From positions 1 through 40,824 of the forward strand of contig NZ_AOHZ01000080.1 in NCBI RefSeq assembly GCF_000337215.1: a stretch of DNA of 40,824 bases. The letters are read 5' to 3'. Positions 8,286 to 16,420 of this stretch are shown here, piece by piece. The first letter of the stretch is position 1; every line of letters begins with the position of its first letter. The DNA comes from Natronolimnohabitans innermongolicus JCM 12255 (GTDB taxonomy: Archaea; Halobacteriota; Halobacteria; Halobacteriales; Natrialbaceae). The notes below the pieces were generated by a model, which saw only the letters and a list, made by a program, of their open reading frames with translations, was not told where the DNA came from and did not search any database. Both the position numbers and the translations under genes were made by a program.

Positions 8286-10463
8286 ATGGGTAACTGTATC
8301 ATCTGTGGCACAGCTGTCGACGGCCAAATCTGCGACAGTCACGAAGAAGACGCTGTCTTCGAATTCCGTGGCAATTCCCCCTCGCAGCTCACCCCCGGTC
8401 GATACTACCGGGGCGTCGTCGACGGCTACGCCGACTTCGGTGTCTTCGTCGACATCGGAGCCCACGTCACCGGTCTGTTGCACAGAAGCGAACTCGATCA
8501 ACGACTCGAAAGCCTCGACTGGGAGCCCGGCGACGACGTCTTCGTCCAGGTGCTCGACGTTCGAGACAACGGCAACGTCGACCTGGGCTGGTCGATCCGC
8601 CAGCGCGAACGCGAGTTCCGCGGCCACCTGATCGACACGGGCGACGACGAGGTTCTCCCCGAGGAGCTCGACGACGCGGAGAGCGACGACGACTCCGACA
8701 CCGGCGCCGAATCCGAGTCCACCGCGGACTCCCAGCCGACCGATTCGGAACCGACCGACGAGCCCTCGGCTGGCGAGCTTCAAGCGGCCGCCGACGACGC
8801 CGGCCCGTCCGACGAACCGAGCGCGGCGAACGCGACCGACGCCGTCGCCGGCTCCAGTGGCTCCGTCGCGACCGAATCCACCGCTGCGTCGACGTCGGCG
8901 ACCGACGCCGAACCCGAGACCGAGTCCGAACCGGCGCTCAAACGCACCACGGTCGACGCCATCGACACGCAAGTCGGCAGCGTCGTCCGCCTCGAGGGCG
9001 AGATCACGGGCGTCCGTCAGACCAGCGGTCCGACGGTCTTCGAACTGCGCGACGAGACCGCGACCGTCGAGTGCGCCGCCTTCGAAGAGGCCGGCGTCCG
9101 GGCCTACCCCGACGTCGACGTCGACGACGTCGTCCGCCTCGAGGGCGAGGTCGAACGCCACCACGGCGACCTCCAGATCGAGACCGAGACCCTCGACGTG
9201 CTCTCCGGCGAGGACCGCGAGACCGTCGCCGACCGACTCGAGGCCTCGATCGAACGCGAGGCCCGACCGGCCGAGGTCGCGCTGCTGGCCGACCACGACG
9301 CCGTCTCCGCCGTCGAAGACGGGCTCGCCGACGCGGCGACCCAGATCCGTCGCGCGGTCATGGAAGCTCGACCGGTCGTCGTCCGCCACGGTGCGACCGC
9401 CGACGGCTACGTCGCCGGCGCCGCCATCGAACGCGCCGTCCTCCCGCTGATCCGCGAGAAACACACTCGCGAGGACGCGGAGTACCACTACTTCGAGCGC
9501 CGACCGCTCGACGGCCGCGTCTACGACATGGACGCCGCCACGAACGACGTCACGTCGATGCTCGAGGCCCGCGACCGCCACGGCGAGCAACTGCCGCTGG
9601 TCGTCGTCGTCGACGCCGGCTCGACCGAGGAATCCGTCGACGGCTACGACCTGCTCTCGATGTACGACGCGGAGACGATCGTCATCGACGACAGCCGCGC
9701 CGACGACGTGCTCACCGACGCCGTCTCGGTCGCCGTCGCGCCGTCGCTTGCCGGCGCCGACGTCGCCAACCTCACGTCGACCGCCCTCGCCGCGAACGTC
9801 GCCGCACACGTCAACGACGACGTCCGCGCCGACCTGGAGCACCTCCCTGCAGTCAGCTACTGGGAGGACGCTCCCGAGGCCTACCTCGAGCTCGCGACCG
9901 AGGCCGGCTACGACGAGACCGCGATCTCGGAGCGACGCGAAGCGATCGCCCTCGAGGCGTTCTACCAGTCGTACAAGGACAAACGCGAACTCGTGATCGA
10001 CCTGCTGTTCGGCGACGGCGACGCCACCACCCGCGACGGCGACCTCGCCGCCCACGTCTCCGAGCAGTTCCGCGCGAAACTCGAGACCGAACTCGAGACG
10101 GCACGCGAGAACCTCGAGTCGAAGTCCGTCGGCGATCTGACCGTCGCCGTACTCGATACGGCCGCGTTCACCCACCGCTATAACTTCCCGACGACGACGC
10201 TGCTGCTCGACGCGCTCCACCGCAATCAGCGCGCCGAGGCCGACGAACCGTTCGTCACCCTCGGCGTCGGCGACGACGAACTGCACGTCCGCGCGACCGA
10301 GTCCGTGGACGTCCGCGAACTCGGCGACGCGATCGCAGACGCCGCGCCCGACGCCGGCGTCCGCGTCGTGGGCGGCCAGGACGGCCACGTCGAGTTCCTG
10401 CCCGGCGAACGCGATGCCGTCCGCGAGGCCGCACTCGAGGCCCTCGGCGACACGCTCGCGTAA
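8286..10463 (+). CDS. RecJ/DHH-like protein with zinc finger, S1 and OB domains; catalytic motifs degenerate
   Basis: A 725-residue protein. Order of parts: a zinc-finger-like start with Cys4, Cys7, Cys16 and His19; an S1 RNA-binding domain (about 36-110, GVVDGYADFGVFVDIG); an acidic, disordered linker (about 115-215); an OB-fold (about 225-295, VVRLEGEITGVRQTSG); and a DHH/DHHA1 core (about 340-725). In active DHH enzymes motif I is DxDG and motif III is DHH. Here motif I reads Thr371-Ala-Asp373-Gly and the DHH position reads VIDDSRADD (Asp468-Asp469-Ser470), so two metal-binding sites look lost. The DHHA1 end keeps GGQDGHVEF. Haloarchaea carry several RecJ-like proteins, some partners of GINS/MCM rather than nucleases; this one is likely a nucleic-acid-binding, possibly inactive member. 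Transcription probably starts from GTTTTAGGG about 30 nt before the ATG. Confidence 0.88.
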   Translation: MGNCIICGTAVDGQICDSHEEDAVFEFRGNSPSQLTPGRYYRGVVDGYADFGVFVDIGAHVTGLLHRSELDQRLESLDWEPGDDVFVQVLDVRDNGNVDLGWSIRQREREFRGHLIDTGDDEVLPEELDDAESDDDSDTGAESESTADSQPTDSEPTDEPSAGELQAAADDAGPSDEPSAANATDAVAGSSGSVATESTAASTSATDAEPETESEPALKRTTVDAIDTQVGSVVRLEGEITGVRQTSGPTVFELRDETATVECAAFEEAGVRAYPDVDVDDVVRLEGEVERHHGDLQIETETLDVLSGEDRETVADRLEASIEREARPAEVALLADHDAVSAVEDGLADAATQIRRAVMEARPVVVRHGATADGYVAGAAIERAVLPLIREKHTREDAEYHYFERRPLDGRVYDMDAATNDVTSMLEARDRHGEQLPLVVVVDAGSTEESVDGYDLLSMYDAETIVIDDSRADDVLTDAVSVAVAPSLAGADVANLTSTALAANVAAHVNDDVRADLEHLPAVSYWEDAPEAYLELATEAGYDETAISERREAIALEAFYQSYKDKRELVIDLLFGDGDATTRDGDLAAHVSEQFRAKLETELETARENLESKSVGDLTVAVLDTAAFTHRYNFPTTTLLLDALHRNQRAEADEPFVTLGVGDDELHVRATESVDVRELGDAIADAAPDAGVRVVGGQDGHVEFLPGERDAVREAALEALGDTLA

Positions 10464-10586
10464 CGCGTCAGTCTCGCTCCTCTACTGTCGATACGATCGC
10501 TAGTGGCGACGCCGTCGGTGGTCGCAGAGATGGCTGGCGCATTGGCCGGTAGAAACGTCTTTCCATCTCGCTAACGTCTTCTCCGT

Positions 10587-11114
10587 ATGGACGACGACGC
10601 TGCGGCCAGACTTCGTGAGAACGCAATGGAGATCACGACGATGGCCGTCACCGGACTCTGGTTAGCGCTGCTGTTTCTTCCGGTTGGAACCGGTCTCTGG
10701 CTTCCCGTCATGCTAGTGGGCTATCTCGTCGTCATCCCGATCGTCGCGCTGTTGTACGGCGACGACGCGGATCGAGCCGAGTGGTGGGACGACTGGTCGG
10801 GCTCGAGTGCGGACGAGAGAGAACGCGAGGAACCGGCGACGGCCGGCGCGGAACCGGCGGCCAACTCAGAATCTGCTGGCGCGTCGACGCCCGGCGACGC
10901 CCTCGAGACGCTCCGAGAACGGTACGCCGCCGGCGAACTGACCGACGAGCAGTTCGAGCGGAAACTCGAGCGCTTGCTCGAGACGGAGACGCTCGAGGAC
11001 GCCGAGCAGTGGCATCGACAACGAGGGGCTGCAAACGACGGTGGACGGGAGGCGGATACCGGCCCCGTTGTGGATCTGAGCCGCGATACGGAGACAGAGC
11101 GAGAGCGACGGTGA
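10587..11114 (+). CDS. SHOCT-domain membrane protein
   Basis: A 175-residue protein. Two transmembrane helices are visible at about residues 16-34 and 37-57 (LWLALLFLPVGTG, VMLVGYLVVIPIVALL). A Ser/Glu/Ala-rich linker follows, then a SHOCT motif at about 104-132 (DALETLRERYAAGELTDEQF followed by ERKLERLLE) and a charged tail. SHOCT is a short oligomerisation module found at the C-termini of many small membrane proteins; it gives no specific function. Translation could also begin at Met14 (10626). It is a single gene between the DHH-like and DUF411 genes, same strand. Confidence 0.85.
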   Translation: MDDDAAARLRENAMEITTMAVTGLWLALLFLPVGTGLWLPVMLVGYLVVIPIVALLYGDDADRAEWWDDWSGSSADEREREEPATAGAEPAANSESAGASTPGDALETLRERYAAGELTDEQFERKLERLLETETLEDAEQWHRQRGAANDGGREADTGPVVDLSRDTETERERR

Positions 11115-11193
11115 ACCCGAACCGACCTCGGCCTCTCGAGTCCAAGGTGCGCTCGACCGAATCCCCTTTACGGTTCCCTCGCGATCCGCCGCT

Positions 11194-11682
11194 ATGGACA
11201 CGACGCGGCGTCGACTCTGTGCGACCGGCGCGACGTTTGCAGTCGCCGCCCTCGCCGGCTGCGCGGATCGTTCGAGCGACACCGACGAGTGGGCGTGGTC
11301 CGGCTCGCTTCCCGTCGACTCGGTCGTTCAGCACCACGACCCCTCCTGTGGCTGCTGTAGCGAGTACGTCGACTACCTCGAGACGAACGGCCTCGACGTC
11401 GACGTTCGGGAGACCGACGATCTCGACGCAGTCAAAGCCGATCTGGGCGTTCCCGACGACGCCGAGAGCTGTCACACCCTCGAAGTCGGCGACTATCTCG
11501 TCGAGGGCCACGTCCCGCTCGAGGCGTTCGAGGAACTGTTCGCGGACGAACCCGACGTTTCCGGAATCGCGGCGCCGGGGATGCCCGAGCACTCACCCGG
11601 AATGGGGCCGCCGGGCGACGGCCCGCTATCGATCTACGCGTTCGATTCGTCCGGCGAGGTTTTCGAGTTTACCGACGTCTGA
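11194..11682 (+). CDS. DUF411 family lipoprotein, probable copper-related
   Basis: A 162-residue protein with a twin-Arg start (TTRRRLCATGATFAVAALAGC); the lipobox is Leu20-Ala-Gly-Cys23, so it is likely exported by Tat and lipid-anchored. The mature part is a DUF411 domain: HHDPSCGCCSEYVDYLETNG with Cys52, Cys54 and Cys55, then ESCHTLEVGDYLVEGHVPLE with Cys93 and His94, and a Met/Pro/Gly-rich end (PGMPEHSPGMGPPG) that could also bind Cu(I). DUF411 proteins are often found with copper-handling genes, but no copper transporter is beside it here. Metal binding is therefore a family-level inference. Confidence 0.88.
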   Translation: MDTTRRRLCATGATFAVAALAGCADRSSDTDEWAWSGSLPVDSVVQHHDPSCGCCSEYVDYLETNGLDVDVRETDDLDAVKADLGVPDDAESCHTLEVGDYLVEGHVPLEAFEELFADEPDVSGIAAPGMPEHSPGMGPPGDGPLSIYAFDSSGEVFEFTDV

Positions 11683-11762
11683 GACCGGAGACGCTTCGTT
11701 CACGGACACGAGGAGTCGCGAGTCCGACACGCTTATTCGCGGTGACCGTCCAGATTCGTGTA

Positions 11763-13430
11763 GTGAGTACCGAGACGCCCGAAACCGATCCGACCGAGAC
11801 CGACGCGTTCGAGCAGGTCTGTGAGACGCTCGTCGACCGGATCCTCGCGGGCGAGATCGAGCGCGACGAGGTCGAGAAGGCCAAACTCGAGGCGTGTTCG
11901 GAGCACTCGGCGCCGAAGGTGCCGAAGAACTCCGAACTGCTCGACTACGCGCCCCAGGAGCGCCGCGAGGAACTCGAGGAGGTGCTCCAGCGCAAGCCCG
12001 TCCGGACCGCCTCCGGCGTCTCGCCGGTTGCGATCATGACCTCGCCCGAGCGCTGTCCCCACGGGAAGTGTCTCTACTGCCCCGGCGGCCCCGACTCGGA
12101 GTTCTCGAGTTCCCAGAGTTACACCGGTAACGAACCCGCCGCGGCCCGCGGGGTGCAAAACGACTACGACCCGTACGGACAGGTGACGCTGCGACTCGAG
12201 CAACTGCGCGAGATCGGTCATCCCGTCGACAAGGTCGAACTCATCCTGATGGGCGGGACGATGACCGCCCGGAGCCACGACTATCAGGAGTGGTTCGTCA
12301 AGCGGGCCCTGGAGGCGATGAACGACTTCGACGTCGACAAGGAGCCCGAACCGGCCGAAGACGAGAGTTTCGCGCAGGATCCCGAGGAGTACGAGTGGAA
12401 GTATCTCGAGGACGTCATCGCCGAAAACGAGACGAACGAGATCCGCAATATCGGGACGACCTTCGAGACCAAGCCCGACTGGTGTGACCCCGAGCAGATC
12501 GACCGGATGCTCGACCTCGGCGGGACGAAAGTCGAGGTCGGCGTCCAGACCACCTACGAACGGATCAACCGCGAGATGCACCGCGGCCACGGCGTCCAGG
12601 AATCGATGGAGGCCAACCAGCGCCTGCGCGATTCGGCGTTCAAGGTCGGCTTCCACATGATGCCCGGCCAGCCGGGGATGAGCAAAGAGATGTGTCTCGA
12701 GGACTTCCGGCGCATCTTCGAGGAGGAGGCCTGGAAGCCCGACTACCTCAAAATTTACCCGACGCTGATCGTCCGCGGCACGGCGACGTACGACTGGTGG
12801 CACAACGGCGAGTTCGACCCGCTCGGCAACGAGGAGGCCGCCGAACTCGTCGCCGAGATCAAGGACATGATCCCCCGGTACACGCGCCTGCAGCGCGTCC
12901 AGCGGGACATTCCGGCGGACTACATCGACGCCGGGGTCTGGAAGTCGAACCTCCGGCAACTCGCCCGACAGCGCATGGACGACCACGACTGGTCGTGCGA
13001 GTGCATCCGCTGTCGCGAGGTCGGCATGAACGACGCCGAGCCCGACGAGATCGACATCGACGTGATGACCTACGACGCCTGCGGCGGCACGGAGCACTTC
13101 ATCTCGTTCGAAGACTTCGATCAGGACCTGCTGATCGGGTTCTGCCGGCTGCGGTTCCCCGGCGACCCCGTTCGCCCGGAACTCGAGAACGCAGCCCTGG
13201 TGCGCGAACTCCACGTGTACGGCAGCGAGGTCGCCATGGGCGACGAGGGAGAGACCGATCAACACCAGCACAAGGGATACGGCCGCCGACTGATGGAACG
13301 GGCCGAGGAACTGGCCGCCGACGCCGGCTACGACAAACTGAGCGTCATTTCGGGGATCGGGGCTCGAGAGTACTACCGGAACAAACTGGGCTACCATCAA
13401 GACGGACCGTACGTGAGCAAACGGCTGTAG
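11763..13430 (+). CDS. elp3: Elp3-type tRNA uridine-34 carboxymethyltransferase (radical SAM/GNAT)
   Basis: A 555-residue enzyme that modifies U34 of tRNA to the cm5U type, using acetyl-CoA and S-adenosylmethionine. The radical SAM domain carries Cys98-(4)-Cys103-(2)-Cys106 in RCPHGKCLYCPGG. Further landmarks are ELILMGGTMTA, VEVGVQTTYE, HMMPGQPGMS and KIYPTLIVRGT. The C-terminal GNAT domain ends GRRLMERAEELAADAGYDKL and GAREYYRNKLGY. Length matches archaeal Elp3. I chose the GTG at 11763 (VSTETPE) because a TATA-like GCTTATTCG sits about 30 nt upstream; an in-frame start at 11742 would fall inside that promoter. Confidence 0.95.
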   Translation: MSTETPETDPTETDAFEQVCETLVDRILAGEIERDEVEKAKLEACSEHSAPKVPKNSELLDYAPQERREELEEVLQRKPVRTASGVSPVAIMTSPERCPHGKCLYCPGGPDSEFSSSQSYTGNEPAAARGVQNDYDPYGQVTLRLEQLREIGHPVDKVELILMGGTMTARSHDYQEWFVKRALEAMNDFDVDKEPEPAEDESFAQDPEEYEWKYLEDVIAENETNEIRNIGTTFETKPDWCDPEQIDRMLDLGGTKVEVGVQTTYERINREMHRGHGVQESMEANQRLRDSAFKVGFHMMPGQPGMSKEMCLEDFRRIFEEEAWKPDYLKIYPTLIVRGTATYDWWHNGEFDPLGNEEAAELVAEIKDMIPRYTRLQRVQRDIPADYIDAGVWKSNLRQLARQRMDDHDWSCECIRCREVGMNDAEPDEIDIDVMTYDACGGTEHFISFEDFDQDLLIGFCRLRFPGDPVRPELENAALVRELHVYGSEVAMGDEGETDQHQHKGYGRRLMERAEELAADAGYDKLSVISGIGAREYYRNKLGYHQDGPYVSKRL

Positions 13431-13635
13431 ACGCCGTCGCGGGGTGGAGGTCAGTGGCTGGTTTTGTTTGCTCGAGCGCGTCAGTGGTCACCGACGTCTG
13501 TACTGTGCGACCGGCGTGTCCCGCGTTCCGATGGCCGAAACCAGACTGTCAGGCGTCGCAGCGTACCCTCTCCCCGGACGTAAAATAACGTTACTGGACA
13601 GGAAAATTTATTGTAGTGGGCGATGACGGATTAGC

Positions 13636-13653
13636 TGCCGACGTTCGTCGGCA
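13636..13653. promoter_or_regulatory. Perfect 8-bp inverted repeat (hairpin or operator)
   Basis: TGCCGACG TT CGTCGGCA. The arms are perfectly complementary with a two-base centre. It falls where transcription from the AATTTATT box (13605-13612) would begin, so it could be a repressor site at the start point or a 5' hairpin. The two-base centre favours a protein site over an RNA hairpin. Confidence 0.45.
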
Positions 13654-13857
13654 CCGTTGTCAACACTCCCCAGACCGACAGCGGCACACCGAGTTGCCTC
13701 TCACCCAGACGCGCCGGCGTCCGCTCCCGAATCGCTCGTCCCCCACCGAGCGCTCCACGCCGGCGTGTTTTCCTTCGCATCCGCATCCACTCGAGTGAAC
13801 CACCGGTTCCGAGCGCCAATACGTCGCTCGTTCGCCCGGAATTATCGGATTATATTA

Positions 13858-13873
13858 GACAGTTATATCTGTC
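13858..13873 (+). promoter_or_regulatory. TATA box inside an inverted repeat before the TenA pair
   Basis: GACAG-TTATAT-CTGTC. The centre TTATAT lies 30-35 nt before the ATG at 13898 and fits a TATA box; the flanking 5-bp arms are perfectly inverted. A regulator bound here would block TBP. Thiamin-responsive regulation (for example by an archaeal ThiR-type repressor) is plausible from the genes downstream but is inference. Confidence 0.5.
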
Positions 13874-13897
13874 GCGGTCACCGAGAGACGCGGTGAG

Positions 13898-14569
13898 ATG
13901 GCGTTCAGCGATCGGCTCCTCGAGGAGGGAGCCCACGTCTGGGAGGCACAGAAAGCACACCCCTTCGTCCGGGAACTCGCCGCGGGGACGTTAGACGAGG
14001 CGGCGTTTCGCCACTGGGTGAAACAGGATTACCGGTACCTGCTCGATTACGCCCGACTGTTCTCGATCGCGGGGACGAAAGCCCGCGACGAGGCGACGAT
14101 GACCCACCTGCTCGGCGTCGCCCACGAGGTGTTAGATCACGAGATGGACCTCCATCGGGAGTTCGCCGCCGACTACGGACTCTCGCCGGCGGACCTCGAG
14201 TCGGTCGAGAAGGCGCCGACCTGCCACGCCTACACGAACTTTCTGGTTCGAACGGCCTACGAAGGGTCGCTCGCCGAAATCGCGGCGGCGCTGTACCCCT
14301 GCATGCAGGGCTATCTCGACGTCGCCGAGCACATGGCCGACCTGGCCGACGACCTCGACGAGAACCCGTACGCGCCCTTCATCGAGATGTACACCGGCGA
14401 GGAGTTCCGCGAGGCAACGGCGTGGTGCCGGGAGTTCGTCGACGACTGCGGTGAGCGATTCCCCGGCGAACACGACGCCATGCGCGAGGCGTTCCTGACG
14501 AGCGCCAAACTCGAGTATCGGTTCTGGGAGATGGCCTACACGCTCGAGGGGTGGGAGCTGGAGCGATGA
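13898..14569 (+). CDS. tenA: TenA family aminopyrimidine aminohydrolase (thiaminase II), Cys type
   Basis: A 223-residue, all-helical TenA protein. Catalytic positions match the Bacillus enzyme numbering closely: Asp44 and Tyr47 in KQDYRYLLDY, Cys135 in ALYPCMQGY, and a C-terminal Glu in KLEYRFWEMAY. Members with this Cys hydrolyse the amino group of 4-amino-5-aminomethyl-2-methylpyrimidine to give HMP, salvaging the pyrimidine of degraded thiamin; some also cleave thiamin. The length is typical and the protein is cytosolic. Its stop overlaps the start of the next gene (ATGA at 14566-14569), so both paralogues are made together. The promoter carries an inverted repeat. Confidence 0.93.
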   Translation: MAFSDRLLEEGAHVWEAQKAHPFVRELAAGTLDEAAFRHWVKQDYRYLLDYARLFSIAGTKARDEATMTHLLGVAHEVLDHEMDLHREFAADYGLSPADLESVEKAPTCHAYTNFLVRTAYEGSLAEIAAALYPCMQGYLDVAEHMADLADDLDENPYAPFIEMYTGEEFREATAWCREFVDDCGERFPGEHDAMREAFLTSAKLEYRFWEMAYTLEGWELER

Positions 14570-15351
14570 CCGGAACCGACCGCACCGACGACACCGGGGT
14601 CGCCGCGTCCTACGCGGCATACGCGACTGACGCCGAGGCCGCCGGCCGCGAACCGCGGTTCACCGACTGGCTGCGCGAGCGGTCTCAACCGGCATGGACG
14701 GATGCAGTCGAGCACCCGTTCACGCGAGAGTTGGGCGCCGGCACGCTCGAGGAGGACGCCTTCGCGGAGTACCTCGTTCAGGACTACGCGTTCGTGAACG
14801 ACCTCGTCGGCGTCTTCGGGCACGCGGTCGGGCAGGCCCCGGAGATGGCCGCCAAGCGGCCGCTCGTCGAGTTCCTCGATACCATCACGGACGACGAAGA
14901 CGACTACTTCGAGCGTTCGTTCGACGCGCTCGACGTGCCGGAATCGCGTCGAACCGACCCCGAGCTCGCCGACCCGACCGCCGCCTTCGTCGACCTGCTG
15001 GGACGTGCTGGACTCGAGGGCGGCTACGCCGAGACGCTGGCCGTGCTCGTCCCCGCCGAGTGGATCTACGAGGAGTGGGCGACCGCCGTCGTCGAGGCGC
15101 ACGCCGATCCCGACGCCGACGGGCCGCCGAGCGCGGGCGCCGACCTGCCGTTCTACTACGCCGAGTGGGTCGACCTCCACGCGACCGAGGACTTCACCGA
15201 GTTCGTCAGCTGGCTTCGCGGCCAGCTCGACGCCGTCGGTCCCGACTGCTCGCCGCGGCGCCAGCGACGCGTCGAGACGCTGTTCCGGCGAACGGTGGCC
15301 CTCGAGGTCGCGTTCTTCGACGCGGTCTCCGAGTCGAGCGGCGGTGAGTAA
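14566..15351 (+). CDS. TenA family paralogue lacking the active-site Cys (TenA_E-like)
   Basis: A 261-residue paralogue of the upstream gene with an extra N-terminal segment of about 30 residues (TGTDRTDDTGVAASYAAYA). TenA core landmarks are kept: HPFTRELGAGTLEEDAFAEY, VQDYAFVND and the helix carrying the active site. Where the partner has Pro-Cys-Met, this protein has Pro-Ala164-Glu165-Trp (VLVPAEWIYEEW). Cys-less TenA proteins are called TenA_E after an active-site Glu, and the plant form removes the formyl and amino groups of oxidised thiamin pyrimidines in succession. Translation is coupled to tenA. The likely job is the step before or alongside tenA in HMP salvage; the exact reaction is inference. 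Confidence 0.85.
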   Translation: MTGTDRTDDTGVAASYAAYATDAEAAGREPRFTDWLRERSQPAWTDAVEHPFTRELGAGTLEEDAFAEYLVQDYAFVNDLVGVFGHAVGQAPEMAAKRPLVEFLDTITDDEDDYFERSFDALDVPESRRTDPELADPTAAFVDLLGRAGLEGGYAETLAVLVPAEWIYEEWATAVVEAHADPDADGPPSAGADLPFYYAEWVDLHATEDFTEFVSWLRGQLDAVGPDCSPRRQRRVETLFRRTVALEVAFFDAVSESSGGE

Positions 15352-15435
15352 GGGCCTCGAGACGGGCCGCGTCTGCGTCGCCGCTCGGTTCGCGTCTGAA
15401 ATCCTTTATTTGCGGCGACCCAACCCCCGTTCGAG

Positions 15436-15768
15436 ATGACCGCACGCGACACCGTCACCGAACTCATCGCCGAGGGGACGCTGCGGGTGGACGTCCCCGT
15501 CGACCGGGGCGACGAACTGGCCATCGGCGCACAGGACGTCCTCGAGTCGCTGCCGGTCGTGCGCTACGCGGACGTCCGTGAGATCGTCGACGTCGACGCC
15601 GGCGAAGGCGGCCTGTCGGTCGCGGTCGACTGTCGGCTCACGCTTCACCTCGAGGGCACCGCCGCGGACGTCGCGGCCGTTCGGGACTCCCTGCTCGAAC
15701 TGGATCGGGTGCTCGGGATCGACCGACTCGAGGCCGTCGACGGCCCGTATCGGATCGAGCGCTGGTAA
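15436..15768 (+). CDS. Conserved protein of unknown function (110 aa)
   Basis: A 110-residue acidic protein starting MTARDTVTELIAEGTLRVDV. It appears to be an alpha/beta domain: a short helix, then VDVPVDRGDELAIGAQDVLE, a beta segment (LSVAVDCRLTLHLEG), then helix AVRDSLLELDRVLGIDRLE and an end PYRIERW. A TATA-like CTTTATTTG (15401-15410) lies about 30 nt before the ATG, so it has its own promoter and is not part of the TenA unit. I cannot assign a family. Confidence 0.75.
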   Translation: MTARDTVTELIAEGTLRVDVPVDRGDELAIGAQDVLESLPVVRYADVREIVDVDAGEGGLSVAVDCRLTLHLEGTAADVAAVRDSLLELDRVLGIDRLEAVDGPYRIERW

Positions 15769-15830
15769 CGCAGTCGGCTACGTGTGGCGAGCAGTGGACG
15801 CTTTTGCCGGTGCAACCCGATACCGCGAAC

Positions 15831-16388
15831 ATGAGCGAGAACGCGGTCCGAACGGCGTTTCCGGAACTCGAGGCGATCGCCGACGATGACCTGCGAGACG
15901 GCGTGGTCGACGCCTGGGCGACGGCAATGGCGGAACACGGGATCGACGACCTCGAGGCGGTGCCGTGGCTCCCACCGACCCAGCGCGAACTCGGACTCGA
16001 CGACGAGTCGTTGGTCGATCACGTGCAGGACGTGACGGCCTGTGCCGTCGCGCTTGCGGAGACGCTCGTCGAGCGCCGGGGAAATCGACTCTCGCTCGAG
16101 TTCGATACCGTCGTCGCGGGCGCACTGATCCACGACGTCAGCAAACTCGCCGAATTCGACGGCCACGAGGAGACGCCGGTCTACAACCTGCTCGGCCATC
16201 CGTACTACGGCGTCCACGTCGTCGCGCGGGCGGAACTACCGATCGAACTCGCCCACGTCGTGCTCTCGCATACGCGCCGAACGACGGTCGAACCGGCGAC
16301 GATCGAAGCGGAACTCGTCCGGCGAGCCGACGAGGTCGCGGCAGCCGCGATCCGGTGGCGGGCGACCGACGACCTCAGAACCGTTTGA
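15831..16388 (+). CDS. HD-domain phosphohydrolase
   Basis: A 185-residue protein. It shows the HD metal-site pattern: His64 in LVDHVQDV, His101-Asp102 in GALIHDVSKLAEF, His123 in LLGHPYYGVHV, and His147 in VVLSHTRR; the last Asp is probably in RRADEVAAA. HD proteins hydrolyse phosphate esters of nucleotides and related compounds; the substrate cannot be told. MSENAVRTAF at 15831 is taken as the start: CTTTTGCC lies 25-30 nt upstream, and an in-frame start at 15804 would lie just after that box. Confidence 0.85.
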   Translation: MSENAVRTAFPELEAIADDDLRDGVVDAWATAMAEHGIDDLEAVPWLPPTQRELGLDDESLVDHVQDVTACAVALAETLVERRGNRLSLEFDTVVAGALIHDVSKLAEFDGHEETPVYNLLGHPYYGVHVVARAELPIELAHVVLSHTRRTTVEPATIEAELVRRADEVAAAAIRWRATDDLRTV

Positions 16389-16420
16389 TCCGCCGCCGGT
16401 GAAAAGCGGTTCCGGGCGAC

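Larger units (their letters stand above)
13431..13897. other. 467-nt intergenic region with an unassigned promoter and a perfect palindrome
   Basis: No reading frame here has a haloarchaeal protein signature. An AT-rich stretch (13581-13614, including AATTTATT at 13605-13612) looks like a core promoter. About 25 nt after it comes a perfect inverted repeat, TGCCGACG-TT-CGTCGGCA, at 13636-13653. The next start codon is 245 nt further on, so this could be a long leader of the TenA operon, a small RNA, or an operator. A second TATA-like box is directly before TenA. Confidence 0.5.

Noticed and set aside
8154-10388. 744-codon minus-strand frame opposite the DHH-like gene
   Set aside because: Shadow frame with no domain pattern; the plus-strand product has clear S1, OB and DHHA1 domains.
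11733-13400. 555-codon minus-strand frame opposite Elp3
   Set aside because: Elp3 is certain from its Cys motif; the opposite frame is rich in His, Val and Leu as expected for an antisense shadow.
13444-13798. Two ORFs of about 60 codons between Elp3 and TenA
   Set aside because: Products are low in acidic residues and lack any haloarchaeal protein character; no suitable start context.
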